Source of the DNA: JAWWPG01 sp037719575
Lineage (GTDB): Bacteria; Actinomycetota; Actinomycetes; Propionibacteriales; Nocardioidaceae
Length of the DNA stretch: 64,000 nt
Direction of reading: 5' to 3'
Assembly: GCA_037719575.1 (NCBI GenBank)
Contig: JBBJMF010000001.1
Location: 31,843-95,842 of the forward strand
Both the position numbers and the translations under genes were made by a program. Every line of letters starts with the position of its first letter. Position 1 is the stretch's first letter. The notes under the pieces are model-generated. The model was not told where the DNA came from. It worked only from the letters and a program-made list of their open reading frames with translations, and did no database searches. Shown here one piece after another: positions 63,012 to 64,000 of the stretch.

Positions 63012-63752
63012 GTGCCCGAAGTCCCCCTCGACTTTCCTCGCGCGTGGGTCGAGTTCGTGGACCCGGCGGATGCCGACCAGAGGCTGCGCTGCGACCTGAC
63101 CTGGCTGTGCTCGCGATGGTCCTGCATCTTCGGCGCCGGTTGCCCGGGAATCTACGCCGACCGACCCGACGACGGATGCTGCACCCTGGGGGCGCACTTC
63201 TCCGACCGCGCCGACGAGGCCCGGGTCGCGACGTTCGTCTCGATCATGACCCCGGACGACTGGCAGTTCCACGAGATCGGGCATCGCCGCAAGCGCTGGG
63301 TGGACAAGGACGAGGACGGCGAACGCAAGACCGCCGTGCACGAGGGCGCCTGCATCTTCCTCAACCGGCCGGGTTTCGCGGCGGGTGAGGGCTGCTCGCT
63401 GCACGCCTGGGCACTGCGCAACGACCGGCACCCGCTCGAGACCAAGCCCGACGTCTGCTGGCAGCTACCGGTACGACGTCTGTTCCGCGAGGTCGCGTTG
63501 ACCGACGGGACCACCTACACCGAGATCACGATCACCGAGTACGACCGGCGCGGGTGGGGCGCCGGTGGCCACGACCTGGCCTGGTACTGCTCCGGCAACA
63601 CCGAGGCCCACCACGCGGCCACCCCGGTCTACGAGTCCTGCGCGCCCGAGCTCGTCGAGCTGATCGGCCAGCCCGCCTACGACGTCCTCGTCGACCACTG
63701 CCGGGCTCACGTGGCCGCCCGACTGCCGCTCACGGTCCACCCCGCCGACTGA
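63012..63752 (+). CDS. Conserved cysteine-rich protein (Rv0495c-like)
   Basis: A 246-residue soluble protein with an unusual cysteine cluster in its first 65 residues: CDLTWLCSRWSCIFGAGCPGI then DDGCCTLGAHF, plus later single cysteines (GACIFLNRPGF, GEGCSLHAW, DVCWQLP). The pattern suggests a metal or iron-sulfur site, like YkgJ-type proteins, but I cannot assign a family with certainty. By position next to the Ppx/GppA gene it corresponds to mycobacterial Rv0495c, of unknown function. It is divergent from the Ppx/GppA gene and has a leaderless GTG start. Confidence 0.75.
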   Translation: MPEVPLDFPRAWVEFVDPADADQRLRCDLTWLCSRWSCIFGAGCPGIYADRPDDGCCTLGAHFSDRADEARVATFVSIMTPDDWQFHEIGHRRKRWVDKDEDGERKTAVHEGACIFLNRPGFAAGEGCSLHAWALRNDRHPLETKPDVCWQLPVRRLFREVALTDGTTYTEITITEYDRRGWGAGGHDLAWYCSGNTEAHHAATPVYESCAPELVELIGQPAYDVLVDHCRAHVAARLPLTVHPAD

Positions 63753-63782
63753 CTGCGTACCGAGCCGGAGAGAATGAGTCGC

Positions 63783-64000
63783 ATGCACCTCGACCACCTC
63801 TCCTACGCAGCCGGCCCGGACGGTCTGGCGGCAACCACGGAGCGGTTGTCAGAGGCGTTGGGCGAGAAGTTCGTGGACGGTGGCGTGCACCCGCGGTTCG
63901 GCACCACGAACATGATCCTGCCGCTCACCGGTCACCAGTACCTCGAGGTCGTCGAGGTACTCGACCACCCGGCTTCTGACAAGGCGCCGTTCGGGCAGGC
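63783..64000 (+). CDS. VOC/glyoxalase-like protein, cut by the window end
   Basis: The first 72 residues of a glyoxalase-like (VOC) protein: LDHLSYAAGPDGLAATTERLSEALG, then HPRFGTTNMILPL and TGHQYLEVVEVLDHP. This is the N-terminal betaalphabeta unit with the metal-site histidine HL at the start. The rest lies outside the window. ATG 63783 fits the family start; ATG 63774 in the same frame is closer to the GGAG. No substrate can be inferred. Confidence 0.7.
   Translation, partial: MHLDHLSYAAGPDGLAATTERLSEALGEKFVDGGVHPRFGTTNMILPLTGHQYLEVVEVLDHPASDKAPFGQ

Overview
The window reads as a chromosomal stretch of a GC-rich actinobacterium. Signs are the NNC/NNG codon bias, many GTG starts, menaquinone-based respiration, DUF5709/DUF4229/DUF4282 family genes, a bS22-type mini ribosomal protein, and many start codons sitting 6-8 nt after a TANNNT -10 hexamer with no ribosome binding site (leaderless transcripts). 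A Propionibacteriales/Nocardioidaceae-like host is my best guess, at moderate confidence. No rRNA, tRNA, CRISPR array, prophage or intact insertion sequence was seen. Almost all of the window is conserved core metabolism. From memory, the right half follows the gene content of the M. tuberculosis Rv0495c-Rv0562 region, and the left half resembles the Streptomyces nuo/kor neighbourhood.

Layout. 1-6.2 kb: a DUF2752 membrane gene broken by two apparent frameshifts, a DUF4282 membrane protein, 2-oxoglutarate:ferredoxin oxidoreductase (korAB), a secreted protein, a DUF5709 protein and a nucleotidyltransferase. 6.3-26.0 kb, all minus strand: menG, a PPOX flavoprotein, a nested 90-bp palindrome, a Rex-like operator, menJ, a complete complex I operon nuoA-N with mostly 4-nt overlaps, and a long-chain polyprenyl diphosphate synthase. 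26.1-40.3 kb: menF, a methyltransferase, an antitoxin remnant, a tricorn-like protease, a PPOX-like protein, an AraC regulator, a phosphoesterase lipoprotein, menE-menC-menD, menA, a DUF4229 protein and a threonine dehydratase-like enzyme. 40.3-54.5 kb: a small PLDc_N membrane protein, five 21-bp tandem repeats, and a minus-strand series rex-hemA-hemC-hemD/cobA-hemB-hemL-phosphatase-resA-ccdA-resB-ccsB, preceded by a glutaredoxin and an acyl-CoA ligase. 54.5-64 kb: HAD phosphatase, acyltransferase, epimerase, bS22, HTH protein, AcuC-like deacetylase, proline dehydrogenase, biotin carrier, TIM-barrel protein, Ppx/GppA, a cysteine-rich conserved protein and a truncated VOC protein.

How it fits together. 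The window supplies most parts of an aerobic menaquinone-dependent electron transport chain: electron entry (complex I, KorAB, proline dehydrogenase), most of the quinone pathway (MenF, D, C, E, A, G, J and the prenyl synthase; MenB and the hydrolase step are not here), early haem synthesis (HemA, L, B, C, D) and system II cytochrome c maturation. The NADH sensor Rex is encoded here. A Rex-like operator overlaps its own promoter, and a second candidate lies just downstream of a -10 hexamer ahead of menJ-nuoA-N. The local circuit would therefore tie haem/cytochrome and NADH dehydrogenase supply to the NADH/NAD+ ratio. The least explained sequences are a 21-bp tandem repeat family that begins at the stop codon of two unrelated genes, the 90-bp nested palindrome ahead of menJ, and a mirror-image divergent promoter at 54.5 kb.
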